Origin: Brevibacterium sediminis
GTDB taxonomy: Bacteria; Actinomycetota; Actinomycetes; Actinomycetales; Brevibacteriaceae
DNA: 64,000 bases
Reading direction: 5' to 3'
Assembly: GCF_013623905.1 (NCBI RefSeq)
Contig: NZ_JABKDD010000002.1
Location: 308,121-372,120 of the forward strand
The notes under the pieces were generated by a model that ran no database searches, was not told the DNA's origin, and saw nothing but the letters and a program-made list of their open reading frames with translations. Below, piece after piece: positions 53,473 to 62,433 of the stretch (its first letter is position 1; every line of letters begins with the position of its first letter). Position numbers and translations under genes: made by a program.

Positions 53473-54555
53473 TCAGTCCTTGCCGACGAGAGAGCCGACG
53501 CCGATGTCGATACCGAGATAATGCATGTGCGCGGCGGTTTCGGCAAGGGCGGCGAAGAGGTTGAAGTTGTGCAGGCTCTCGAAGCCGCGGGACCAGTGCA
53601 GGCCCGCCGCGATCGAGTAGACGCTGTGGTCGTCGGTGGCCTCCATGCGGGCGCGGATCTCGCCGAGGCGCTCGTGATGGTGTTCGACGAGTTCGACCTT
53701 GCGGTCATGGAGTCCGGTGAAGCGGAAGCCGTGGGCCGGCAGCACCGCCACGTCCTCGTCGAGCTCGCCGATCTTCTCCAGTGAGCGCAGATAATCGCCG
53801 AGGCTGTGCGTGATCGCCCCGGAATCGAGGCCGATGTTCGGGGTGATCGTCGGCAGCACATGGTCGCCGGAGAAGAACAGTTTGCCCTCGTCGCGGACGA
53901 ACGCCGAGTGCCCGTAGGTGTGCCCCGGCGTCCACATTGCCGTCACTCGACCTTCGTCGAGCGGGAGTTCGGTGCCGTCATCGAGGACGTGGATGTTCTC
54001 GGGCAGCCGGCTCATCGCCTGTCTGTACAGGTCCATCGAGGCGCTCTTCGACCTGCCCTTGCTCGATCCGACCTGGAGGCTTTCGACTTCGGCCCAGCGG
54101 TCCTCGGGGACACCATAGGCGCGGGCGATGTTGAGGTTGGGGTCGATGCCGGTGCCGAGGTCGACGGCGTTGGTGTAGAAGCGTTTGATCGCGCGCAGGT
54201 CCTCGCCGTGCATGGCGACCCAGGCGTCGGGGTTCTTCGCGAGGAGTGCGGGCACGAGCCCGATGTGGTCGCGGTGATAGTGGGTGATCGCGATTCCGTG
54301 GATATCGGTGACCGTGAAGCCGAGGTCGTTAAGCGCCGAGGTGAGCGCCAGGTACTGATCCTTGCCATCCCAGCCCGGGTCGATGAGGACGACGCCGGAG
54401 CCGTCGGCGAGGGCATAGCAGTAGGTGTAGACGAGAGGGTTGTTGGGGATCGGGACCGGGAGGGCCCAGACACCTTCGGCGACCTGTTCGACCGGCGGCA
54501 GGACTCGATCCTTCCATGCCGCCGACTGCTGGGAACTGAGCGTTTCGATCGCCAT
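53473..54555 (-). CDS. Metallo-beta-lactamase-fold hydrolase
   Basis: A 360-residue MBL protein. The zinc motif THYHRDHIG (HxHxDH) is near residue 92, further ligands are in MWTPGHTYGH and FFSGDHVLP, and PAHGF supplies the last His. The N-terminus (NPLVYTYCYALADGSGVVLIDPG) is standard. The ATG at 54555 is chosen because the frame before it has no protein character. It shares strand and a 44-bp gap with the C45-type gene, so the two may hydrolyse successive bonds of one compound, perhaps imported by the divergent APC permease. Confidence 0.9.
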   Translation of the reverse strand: MAIETLSSQQSAAWKDRVLPPVEQVAEGVWALPVPIPNNPLVYTYCYALADGSGVVLIDPGWDGKDQYLALTSALNDLGFTVTDIHGIAITHYHRDHIGLVPALLAKNPDAWVAMHGEDLRAIKRFYTNAVDLGTGIDPNLNIARAYGVPEDRWAEVESLQVGSSKGRSKSASMDLYRQAMSRLPENIHVLDDGTELPLDEGRVTAMWTPGHTYGHSAFVRDEGKLFFSGDHVLPTITPNIGLDSGAITHSLGDYLRSLEKIGELDEDVAVLPAHGFRFTGLHDRKVELVEHHHERLGEIRARMEATDDHSVYSIAAGLHWSRGFESLHNFNLFAALAETAAHMHYLGIDIGVGSLVGKD

Positions 54556-54866
54556 ACTGCTCTCACACCTCTCGTGGGGCCACATTGTCCGTTGACTGCA
54601 ATCTACTCTGTTTCGCGTCGGCGCTGACGGTTCGTTCGATAACTGGGCACGGCACCACCCGATCTGACTACCGATATCGTTGCCGATATTGACGGTTTTC
54701 ATCGGAAAGGTCACGATTTCACACTGATACCCATCCCGATCCTCGGCGATGGTTTCGTTTTCAGTACCTTGAGCGTTAAGATCATGACGCACATCACTTC
54801 CGGGCCGGTCATCGATGGCGACGTCGACGGCCCGGCGGGCGGCAAGACTCATTGGGGAGGATTGAT
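54556..54866. promoter_or_regulatory. Divergent promoter region, MBL hydrolase and APC permease
   Basis: 311 bp, AT-richer than its surroundings. It has two direct CCGATAT copies (54671-54677 and 54683-54689), 12 bp apart, and ATCGG at 54711; a shared regulator could bind here. GGGGAGG precedes the permease ATG. Confidence 0.45.
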
Positions 54867-56243
54867 ATGGCTGCCTCTGGCTCACTGAAGCGCAACCTCG
54901 GACTGTGGTCCATCGTCGGACTCGGACTCGGCTATATGACGCCGACGGTCGTCTTCGACACGTTCGGAATCGTCTCCGAACAGACGAACGGAGCAGTTCC
55001 GGCGGCGTACCTCGTGGCTCTCATCGTCATGATCTTCACGGGCTTCAGCTACGGCAAGATGGTCAGGGTCTTCCCGACCGCGGGGTCGGCCTACACCTAT
55101 ACGCGGGAGACGATGTCACCGGGGCTCGGCTTCCTCGTCGGGTGGACCTCCCTCCTGGACTATCTGCTGCTGCCGATGGTCAACTGCCTCATCATCCGGC
55201 TCTACATGGAGTCGATGGTCCCCGATGCGCCCCCGTGGGTGTGGGTCATCGTCTATACGATCGTCATGACCGGCATCGTCCTGTCCTCGATGCGGGGGAC
55301 GGCGAACATCAACGGCATCCTCCTCGTCTTCGCGGTTGTGCTCGTCGCCACGTTCTGCGTGCTCGCCGTCATGCAGCTCAACGCCGGCGAAGGCGCCGGA
55401 GTCGTCTTCAGCCCGGAGCCGTTCATCCATCATGGCGTCCACCTCGGCGCGGTCCTCACCGGTGCGACTGTCGTGTGCTTCTCGTTCATCGGCTTCGATG
55501 CGGTGACGATGTACACGAACGAGGCGAAGCACGTCAGCCTCATGCCGAAGGCGATCATGCTCACCGTTCTCGCCGGCGGTCTCATCTTCCTCGTCGCCGG
55601 CTATTTCGCGCAGCTGCTCTTCCCCGACAATTCGCAGTTCACCATCGTCGACGATCCGCTGCCGGAGATCGGCATGATCACCGGCGGCCACGTGTTCCAG
55701 CTGTTCTTCGTGGCTGCGGCATTCGCTGCGACCGCCGCCTCGGGGCTGGCTTCGCATGCGTCGGTGTCGCGGATGATGCTCGTAATGGGCCGCAATGGGG
55801 TGCTGCCGCGCAGGGCCTTCGGCTACATCAACCCGAAGACGCACACTCCGGTGTTCAACATCGTGCTCGTCGGTGCGGTGTGCCTGCTGGCGATGTCGTT
55901 CAGCCTCGAACTCATCTCGGCGCTCATCAACTTCGGTGCGCTCATCGCCTTCACCTTCGTCAACCTCACTGTCATTGCGCACTACGCCTTCCGGACCAAG
56001 CAGGTCAAGGACTTCAAGTCGGCGTTCAGCTACGTCGTGATGCCCGCCATCGGAGCGATCCTCACAGGAGTCCTGTGGGTGAGCCTGCATGGGACCGCGC
56101 TCATCGGCGGCCTCGTGTGGCTGGCGATCGGCATCATCTACCTGGCCGTGCTGACCCGCGGATTCAAGCGTTCGGTGCGCAGCTTCGACGACCCCGAGGC
56201 CGATGCCGAGATGTCCGAACCGGAGGCGCCAGCCCAACCCTGA
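54867..56243 (+). CDS. APC-superfamily amino acid/polyamine permease
   Basis: A 458-residue, twelve-segment transporter. TM1 reads LGLWSIVGLGLGYMTPTVVFDTFG with the unwound Gly-rich substrate site, then GFSYGKMVRVFPTAGSAYTYTRE, GFLVGWTSLLDYLLLPMVN, CFSFIGFDAVTMYTNEAKH in TM6 and LASHASVSRMMLVMGRNGVLPRRAFGYI. These fit the putrescine-importer-like part of the APC family; an amine or amino acid is the likely cargo. The ATG follows GGGGAGG. It ends at the 60-bp palindrome. Confidence 0.92.
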   Translation: MAASGSLKRNLGLWSIVGLGLGYMTPTVVFDTFGIVSEQTNGAVPAAYLVALIVMIFTGFSYGKMVRVFPTAGSAYTYTRETMSPGLGFLVGWTSLLDYLLLPMVNCLIIRLYMESMVPDAPPWVWVIVYTIVMTGIVLSSMRGTANINGILLVFAVVLVATFCVLAVMQLNAGEGAGVVFSPEPFIHHGVHLGAVLTGATVVCFSFIGFDAVTMYTNEAKHVSLMPKAIMLTVLAGGLIFLVAGYFAQLLFPDNSQFTIVDDPLPEIGMITGGHVFQLFFVAAAFAATAASGLASHASVSRMMLVMGRNGVLPRRAFGYINPKTHTPVFNIVLVGAVCLLAMSFSLELISALINFGALIAFTFVNLTVIAHYAFRTKQVKDFKSAFSYVVMPAIGAILTGVLWVSLHGTALIGGLVWLAIGIIYLAVLTRGFKRSVRSFDDPEADAEMSEPEAPAQP

Positions 56244-56250
56244 CCCTTCT

Positions 56251-56310
56251 TACTACCTGACGGCGGCCCAGCAACCTCGCGCGAGGTTGCTGGGCCGCCG
56301 TCAGGTAGTA
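56251..56310. repeat. 60-bp perfect palindrome, copy 1 (probable terminator)
   Basis: Positions 56251-56280 and 56281-56310 are exact reverse complements with no loop spacer. As RNA it forms a very strong hairpin after the permease stop and before tRNA-Ser(TGA). The same element, in opposite orientation judged by its ATTGGG flank, recurs at 63849 where an IS interrupts it. Confidence 0.95.
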
Positions 56311-56323
56311 ATTGGGAAGGCAG

Positions 56324-56366
56324 AAGCCCCCGAGCTCTTCGCTGTTGACGATGAGCCCGGGGGCTT
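56324..56366 (-). terminator. Terminator of tRNA-Ser(TGA)
   Basis: A 9-bp stem AAGCCCCCG/CGGGGGCTT (56324-56332 with 56358-56366), extended by inner pairs, ten bases after the tRNA 3' end on the minus strand. Confidence 0.75.
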
Positions 56367-56375
56367 TGCACTGGG

Positions 56376-56463
56376 CGGAAGCGGTGGGATTCGAACCCAC
56401 GGTGCGGGGTTGCCGCACAACGGTTTTCAAGACCGTCTCCTTCGGCCGCTCGGACACGCTTCC
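56376..56463 (-). tRNA. tRNA-Ser(TGA)
   Basis: An 88-nt class II tRNA: acceptor GGAAGCG/CGCTTCC, anticodon stem ACGGT/ACCGT with loop CTTGAAA (anticodon TGA), a GC-rich variable arm and T loop TTCGAAT. Confidence 0.95.
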
Positions 56464-56668
56464 TTCGGTTCTCCCATGCCTGTGACAGCGATGGAGCGAA
56501 CCCGGCCTGCTCGACGCGAGGTCGAGCCACCATAGTTTCTCACAACCGCAACAGCATCTGCCAATTGGCGGATGCGCGCACGAATGTCACCAGCTCAGTC
56601 AGCGACTGGCTCAGTCCGCGACCTTCACCGAGGCGACCGGCACCGAGGCGACGAGTCCGCGGAGGCGG

Positions 56669-59176
56669 TCAGTCCTTCTTGCGCTTCTTCATCCGGTTCC
56701 GCTTACGCTCGGTGCCCAGGAGGTCATCGAACACAGACCCGCCGGCAGGCTTCGAATCGTCCCGGGACTTATCCATTGATTCGTCGGGCCGTGCCGCGGA
56801 ATCGTCGCGACTCTTGTCCGGCCGCTCGGAGAGCTGCTCGCCGAATGTTCCGCGGTCGCTGCCGGAGTTCTGCGAACGTTCGCTCCACGTGTGGCCGAGC
56901 TTCGGTGCGTCCTTCGGCTTGGCCGGCTGCGATTCGTGTCCAGTGCTGTCGGCGTCCTCCGAGGTGGCGCCGCGCGCCGCGAACGAGGCCGGAACTCGTC
57001 GGACCGGAGCTTCCGATTCTTCCTCGTCGACGAATTCTTCGTCTTCAGCAGGAGCTGGAGCCACTTCGGGTGCATCGTCCTGGGGCGGGACCACGGTCGA
57101 GTCCTCGACATCGTCGATGTCGGAATCCGCGACCGCGTCAACGGTGTTCTCCGCAGTATCGGCGACCTCGACCTCGTCCGCTTCGATTTCACTGGCTTCG
57201 GTCTCGTTGGTCGCGGAGTCCCCGGCTTCGGGCTCACCAGCTTCAGACTTGTTAGTTGCCAAATCCTCGGAGCCTGAGTCCTCGGAGTCTGAGTTCGCGA
57301 TCGCAGCTGCGACGGCGCCGGAGGTTCCACGGGGCGCCGCAGAGACCGACTCCGAATCGGCGGCGGTCGCCTCGTCGGCGGGTGGAGCCACGGCGAACGC
57401 ATCGCTCGACGCGACTTCCGCATCCACTTCCGAGTCCTCGGCAACAGCAGCACCGGCTGCGTCGCCGGAAGCTGGAGAGTCCTCGGCCGCATCGGACCCC
57501 GCCTCGCCGGAATCAGACCAGTTGAGGCGGGCCTCAGCAGCCTCCTCGGTGCGGGCGGGCTTGCCCTTGAGGACGAGGGTGAGCGTGGCCAGCGGCACGG
57601 ACAGCCAGTTCGGGCGGTTGCGCAGCTCGGTGACGACCTCGACGAGAAGCCGGTCGACCAGCGCCGCGCGCAGCACGGGATCGCTCAGCCCGATGCTGTC
57701 GCCGCGCGCCCGCGAATATCCGGACAGCAGCGAGTTCTGGACCTGCGAGGCCCACAGGTACTCGGGCGAATCGAAGATCGCGCGCAGCGCTCCCGGATCG
57801 TTGCCAAAGCCGCTGACGACCAGCGAGCCGTCCTCGGAGTCGAGCGCGTCGGTGCGCTGCAGACGAGCGAAACCGGCAGCGTAGTCGATGCTGCGCAGCA
57901 GAGCCACGAGGTCGAAGGCGGCGGGCTTGGGGTCCGAGTCCGTCGAGTCCGTGAACTTCACGACCGAATAGCCGTCGGTGGACGAGCTGACCACATGGTC
58001 GAGCGTCAGCTCGCCGTGGATCTTCTGCAGGGTGCCGATGGTTTCGAGGCTCTGCAGCCTGGCACGATGGCCGCGCAGCTCCGGCACCAGCGAATCCAGG
58101 GCCAGGGGTGCCCGGCCCAGCGCCCAGTCGATGCGTTCGACCCACTTCTGCACCAGCTGCTTCGTCGGTTCGCCGGCGCCTTCGACGACACCGAATTCGG
58201 CGGCCATGTCCGTGTGCAGTTCGCCGATGCGCCGACCCATCTCTGCGGCGTGGGCGTTGTAGGCCCCGATCGAACCGGAGTCGACGGCGCACACCGTGTT
58301 CACGGCTTCTCGCCATGCGGGTTCGGCGTCGACATCGACGTGGGAGAGCAGCGCCATCGGCGCCTCCATCTCCTGGACCTCGAACATGTCGTACCAGCGG
58401 CCCGAACCCCAGCCGATGACCTCGGGCACGCTGCGCGAACCCGCCTCGGTGAGCAGAACCGGAATCGTCAGCGACGACGGCATTCCGTTCTCGAGGACGC
58501 GGAAGAACGAGAGCTCCAGCGGCTCGTATTCGTCGTGGATGATGACGGTCGACTTGTGCTGCCCGGAGTCCGAGACCTCGATCGGGCGGATCTCGACGGG
58601 CATGACGTCCTCCGCCCCCACCGTGAGGTCTCCGATCGATGGCTTCGGTGGGACCGCCTCGGCGGCGGTGTTCGTCGATCCATTCGCCGAGGCGGCCGCC
58701 CCGTTCGCGGTCACGGGGAACGGCATGGGCGCACGGTCCCGGGCCTCGGTCTTCTCCTGGCTGTGGCGCAGGGACTCGGTGGACAGCTGCCCGCCGTCGA
58801 AGACCTTGCGCTTCGTGATCGCGTCGGCCATGAGGTTGACGAAGACGGGATCGGCGGCGCCGTCGTAGACGTAGACGGTGCCGAGCGCGAGGTCGTCGAC
58901 GCGGCCGATGAGGGCGTGGCGCAGGTGCATATCCTCGGCACCGCGCAGGGTCAGGGGGATGTTGAGGCGACGCAGGGTGGGACCGTCGCCGACGGAGATG
59001 ACGGTCACGAGACCGGCGAAGCCCCCGAGCTCCTCGGCGGTGTAAGTGAACGCGCGGGCCACCGACATGGGGGTGATGTCGGGGTCGGTCCCGAAATCTG
59101 CTGCGAGCTTGGGAAACCACGGCTGTCGGGGTATCCAGCTGGCTAACAGTTGTTCGAGCTCACTGCTGATGGCCAT
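56669..59176 (-). CDS. Maltokinase-like protein with degenerate catalytic motifs and an acidic tail
   Basis: An 835-residue protein. The N-terminal cap (ASWIPRQPWFPKLAADFG) and the kinase lobe (RIGELHTDMAAEF near 322, FDLVALLRSIDYAAGFARL near 428) match actinobacterial maltokinase. The catalytic loop, usually HGDxHLGQ, reads HGELTLDH near 390, and the DFEGEP metal motif is replaced by VKFTDSTDSDP. A phosphotransfer role is therefore doubtful. Residues from about 545 onward are disordered, acidic and Ala/Ser/Glu-rich, ending in a basic NRMKKRKKD. No treS or glgE lies nearby. A regulatory or scaffold pseudokinase is likely. Confidence 0.78.
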   Translation of the reverse strand: MAISSELEQLLASWIPRQPWFPKLAADFGTDPDITPMSVARAFTYTAEELGGFAGLVTVISVGDGPTLRRLNIPLTLRGAEDMHLRHALIGRVDDLALGTVYVYDGAADPVFVNLMADAITKRKVFDGGQLSTESLRHSQEKTEARDRAPMPFPVTANGAAASANGSTNTAAEAVPPKPSIGDLTVGAEDVMPVEIRPIEVSDSGQHKSTVIIHDEYEPLELSFFRVLENGMPSSLTIPVLLTEAGSRSVPEVIGWGSGRWYDMFEVQEMEAPMALLSHVDVDAEPAWREAVNTVCAVDSGSIGAYNAHAAEMGRRIGELHTDMAAEFGVVEGAGEPTKQLVQKWVERIDWALGRAPLALDSLVPELRGHRARLQSLETIGTLQKIHGELTLDHVVSSSTDGYSVVKFTDSTDSDPKPAAFDLVALLRSIDYAAGFARLQRTDALDSEDGSLVVSGFGNDPGALRAIFDSPEYLWASQVQNSLLSGYSRARGDSIGLSDPVLRAALVDRLLVEVVTELRNRPNWLSVPLATLTLVLKGKPARTEEAAEARLNWSDSGEAGSDAAEDSPASGDAAGAAVAEDSEVDAEVASSDAFAVAPPADEATAADSESVSAAPRGTSGAVAAAIANSDSEDSGSEDLATNKSEAGEPEAGDSATNETEASEIEADEVEVADTAENTVDAVADSDIDDVEDSTVVPPQDDAPEVAPAPAEDEEFVDEEESEAPVRRVPASFAARGATSEDADSTGHESQPAKPKDAPKLGHTWSERSQNSGSDRGTFGEQLSERPDKSRDDSAARPDESMDKSRDDSKPAGGSVFDDLLGTERKRNRMKKRKKD

Positions 59177-59247
59177 GACGTCTCCTAGAAGGGATTACGG
59201 GCATCCTCCATCCAATCATGATATGGGGTGTTCGCGGTCCAGGGCGC

Positions 59248-59290
59248 ACCCGAAACCCCGAAGTCGGGAGCCGAATCACGGGGTTCGGGT
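59248..59290. terminator. Hairpin in the divergent region before ilvA
   Basis: ACCCGAAACCCCG (59248-59260) pairs with CGGGGTTCGGGT (59279-59290) with one bulged A. It lies between two divergent starts, so it could be an attenuator in the ilvA leader or a stray hairpin. Confidence 0.4.
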
Positions 59291-59426
59291 AAGTGCGAGG
59301 CGGGGACGGGAGAGATTAGGGACGGTCATAGCGGGGCGGGCCGCGGCGAGTTCTCAGCGGCCCCGCAGTTGTCCTCATATCGATACGAGTTGCCAAATAG
59401 CAAGACAAAGGGCGCACAATAGTCTG

Positions 59427-60713
59427 GTGGTTGAAACAGACATGACTCCCCATAAGCTCACACTCGCCGGCGAGGTCGAGGCGGCTGCGCTGCGAATTTC
59501 CGATTCTGTCATCCTGTCGCCACTTCAGATCTGCGAGCGGTTGACGACCGCGACCGGTTCCACGGTCTACCTCAAGCGCGAGGACCTGCAGATGGTGCGG
59601 TCCTACAAGATCCGCGGCGCCTTCAACTTCATGCTCCAGCTCGATGCCGACGAACGGGCCCGCGGTGTCGTCTGCGCCTCGGCGGGCAACCATGCCCAGG
59701 GATTCGCCCGGGCCTGCAAGGAACTGGGCATCCAGGGCACGATCTTCGTGCCGAAGACGACGCCGAAGCAGAAGATCGAACGCGTCCGTCACTTCGGCGG
59801 GGAGCAGGTGACCATCGAGATAGCCGGCTCCACCTACGATGACGCCTCGGCGTTGGCCCACCGGTTCGCCGAACGCAATGAGGCACTCCTGGTCTCGGCC
59901 TTCGACGATATGCGCACCATCGCCGGTCAGGGCACCGTGGCCGCCGAGATCCACGCGCAGCTCGAGACCGACCCCGACTACATCATCGTGCCCGTCGGCG
60001 GCGGCGGAGTGCTCGCGGGAATCGCCGCCTATGCGGCCGAACGGATGCCGAACACGAAGGTCATCGGCGCCGAACCCGCCGGAGCCGCCTCGATGATCGC
60101 AGCGCTCAAGGCCGGCCACCCCGTGACCTTGGAGAACATCGACCGTTTCGCCGACGGCACCGCAGTGCGCCGGGCCGGCAACATCACCTATGACGTCATC
60201 GCCGACCTCGGCCTCGACATCCGCCCCGTCGCCGAGGGCGCGGTGGCCACCGAGATGCTCGATATGTACCAGGTCGACGGAATCATCGCCGAACCCTCCG
60301 GTGCTCTGGCCTCGGCCGGGATCGGCGGCCCGGACTCGGACAAGCCGATCACGATCGAACCCGGGTCGACCGTGGTGTGCCTGGTCTCCGGCGGCAACAA
60401 CGACATCTCCCGCTACCCGGAGATCCTCGAACGCTCACTCGTCCACGAAGGCCTTAAGCACTACTTCATCGTCGACTTCCCGCAAGAGCCCGGTGCCCTG
60501 CGCCGGTTCCTCAACGAAGTGCTCGGTCCCGAGGACGACATCGCGATGTTCGAGTACGTAAAACGCTCCGACCGGGAGACCGGACCGGCGTTCGTCGGCA
60601 TTCAGCTCGGCTATGCCGAAGACCTGCCGAATCTGCTCGAGCGGATGGAGGCATCGAATATCGAGGTCGAGCGAGTCCACCAGAACTCGCCGATGTTCCG
60701 CCTCTTCGCCTGA
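59427..60713 (+). CDS. ilvA: Threonine ammonia-lyase (medium form, ACT domain)
   Basis: A 428-residue PLP enzyme (423 from the ATG at 59442). The Schiff-base Lys is in MVRSYKIRGAFNF, the PLP-phosphate loop in PVGGGGVLAGIA, with CASAGNHAQGFA and CLVSGGNND. A C-terminal ACT-like domain starts YFIVDFPQEPGALRRFL. It converts threonine to 2-oxobutyrate for isoleucine synthesis. GTG 59427 or ATG 59442 may be the start; neither has a good ribosome site, while CACAAT and TTGCCA lie close upstream, so a leaderless transcript from the GTG is possible. Confidence 0.92.
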   Translation: MVETDMTPHKLTLAGEVEAAALRISDSVILSPLQICERLTTATGSTVYLKREDLQMVRSYKIRGAFNFMLQLDADERARGVVCASAGNHAQGFARACKELGIQGTIFVPKTTPKQKIERVRHFGGEQVTIEIAGSTYDDASALAHRFAERNEALLVSAFDDMRTIAGQGTVAAEIHAQLETDPDYIIVPVGGGGVLAGIAAYAAERMPNTKVIGAEPAGAASMIAALKAGHPVTLENIDRFADGTAVRRAGNITYDVIADLGLDIRPVAEGAVATEMLDMYQVDGIIAEPSGALASAGIGGPDSDKPITIEPGSTVVCLVSGGNNDISRYPEILERSLVHEGLKHYFIVDFPQEPGALRRFLNEVLGPEDDIAMFEYVKRSDRETGPAFVGIQLGYAEDLPNLLERMEASNIEVERVHQNSPMFRLFA

Positions 60714-60819
60714 GCGGCTTCGCTGCCGCCCTGCCTCATCCCGAGTCGCCCCTCCCCCACCGAACCCCACCTCGCGGATGCCCCTGCCCACTCGCGCACC
60801 CAGCTACTAGAGTGGACGC

Positions 60820-61824
60820 ATGCGCGCTATCACGATCTCCTCCCCCGGTGAGCCCGAGGTCCTGCAGGTCACCGACGAACCCACGCCAGACATCGCCGCC
60901 GACGAGGTCCTCGTCCGCGTCCATGCCGCCGGCGTCAACAGGGCCGACCTCCTGCAGCGCCGCGGATTCTACGATCCCCCACCAGGGGCCACCCTGGTTC
61001 CCGGCCTCGAGGTCTCCGGCACGATCGAAGAACTCGGCGCCGACGTCACCGGCTGGTCCGTCGGCGACCGGGTGGCGGCTCTGCTCTCAGGCGGCGGATA
61101 CGCCGAATACGTGCCCGTTCCCGCAGGTCAGCTGCTTCCCGTCCCCGCCGGCTTCGACCTCACCGAGGCGGCCGCCCTGCCCGAGGTGCTGTCGACCGTC
61201 TGGTCCAACATCGTCGGCCGCGGACAGGTGCAGGCAGGCGAATGGCTGCTCGTCCACGGCGGCGGCTCCGGAATCGGCACGGCCGCGATCCAGATCGCGC
61301 GCCACCTCGGCGTGAAGATCGTCGTGACCGTCGGCTCCGAGAAGAAGGCCGACTTCTGCCGCGAACTCGGTGCCGATGCCGTCATCAACTACCGCGAAGA
61401 GGACTTCGTCGAACGCGTCCACGAGATCTGCACCCACGACAACGGGTCGACAGGAGCCGATGTCATCCTCGACATCATCGGCGCGAAGTACCTCGAGCGC
61501 AATATCAAGGCGCTGGGCACCGACGGCCGTCTCGTCATCATCGGCATGCAGGGCGGAACGAAGACCGAGATCAACCTCGGCTGGCTCATGCAGCCGCGCA
61601 AGTCAGTCTCCGCCACGACCCTGCGGGCGCGGCCGAAGGACCAGAAGATCGCCATCGTCGCCGAGGTGGCCGACCTTCTCTGGCCGGCTGTGGTCTCGCG
61701 CGACATCCGCCCCATCATCCACGAGGCCATGCCGTTGGCCGACGTCGTCCGTGCTCATCAGATGCTGGAGGACGGGGCGAACATCGGAAAGGTTCTGCTC
61801 ATCGTCGATGAGGAAGGTGCATGA
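60820..61824 (+). CDS. NAD(P)H:quinone oxidoreductase, zinc-independent MDR family
   Basis: A 334-residue medium-chain dehydrogenase/reductase of the quinone-oxidoreductase (PIG3) type: VHAAGVNRADLLQRRGFYDPPPG near residue 36, VPGLEVSG, the Rossmann motif VHGGGSGIGTAAIQIARHLG near 145 and GADAVINYREEDF. No zinc-binding Cys/His set is present. It reduces quinones with NADPH. It is followed 3 bp later by bpa, so they probably share a transcript. Confidence 0.92.
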   Translation: MRAITISSPGEPEVLQVTDEPTPDIAADEVLVRVHAAGVNRADLLQRRGFYDPPPGATLVPGLEVSGTIEELGADVTGWSVGDRVAALLSGGGYAEYVPVPAGQLLPVPAGFDLTEAAALPEVLSTVWSNIVGRGQVQAGEWLLVHGGGSGIGTAAIQIARHLGVKIVVTVGSEKKADFCRELGADAVINYREEDFVERVHEICTHDNGSTGADVILDIIGAKYLERNIKALGTDGRLVIIGMQGGTKTEINLGWLMQPRKSVSATTLRARPKDQKIAIVAEVADLLWPAVVSRDIRPIIHEAMPLADVVRAHQMLEDGANIGKVLLIVDEEGA

Positions 61825-61827
61825 CCA

Positions 61828-62433
61828 ATGACTGAGAATCCCGAGTCGGCAGACGGCATCCAGAACTCTGCGGGTGAGACTAGCGCCGCGGACGCAGCAA
61901 ACACAGACGGTGCGGGGAATGCCGACAGTGTGTCGAACGCCGACGGAGCGCAGTCCGGCCTCGCCAAGGCGCAGCACGATCAGGCGGATGTCTCGTCACC
62001 GGCGAAGGTGATGCGCATCGGCACCATGGTCAAGCAGCTGCTCGAGGAGGTCCGTGGTACCGAGCTCGATGAGAAGGGACGCGAGCGCCTCGCCGAGATC
62101 CATCGCCGCTCCATCGACGAACTCGAAGATGGGCTGTCGAAGGACCTCATCGAGGAGCTCGAGCGCCTCGACCTGCCCTTCGACTCTGCCGACGGTCCTC
62201 CGACGACCTCGGAGCTGCGGATCGCCCAGGCTCAGCTCGTCGGTTGGTTAGAGGGTCTCTTCCACGGCATCCAGACCGCGATCATGGCGCAGCAGGCCAT
62301 GGCCCAGCAGATGGCCGGTCGCGGCCAATTGCCTCCGGGAATGGTTCCGCCCGGAATGACACCGTCCGACGGGCAGCCCGGCGAAAAGAAGGAGTCGGAC
62401 CGCGACGATCGCGGCACCGGCAACTATCTGTGA
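61828..62433 (+). CDS. bpa: Bacterial proteasome activator
   Basis: A 201-residue protein. The N-terminal 50 residues are Ala/Asn/Asp-rich and disordered. The helical core reads SSPAKVMRIGTMVKQLLEEV and SELRIAQAQLVGWLEGLFHGIQTAIMAQQ, near-diagnostic of Bpa. The C-terminus ends GNYL where mycobacterial Bpa ends GQYL, the tail that docks into the 20S proteasome and opens its gate. It forms an ATP-independent ring. No proteasome genes are in the window. Its TGA overlaps the GTG of the next gene. Confidence 0.93.
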   Translation: MTENPESADGIQNSAGETSAADAANTDGAGNADSVSNADGAQSGLAKAQHDQADVSSPAKVMRIGTMVKQLLEEVRGTELDEKGRERLAEIHRRSIDELEDGLSKDLIEELERLDLPFDSADGPPTTSELRIAQAQLVGWLEGLFHGIQTAIMAQQAMAQQMAGRGQLPPGMVPPGMTPSDGQPGEKKESDRDDRGTGNYL

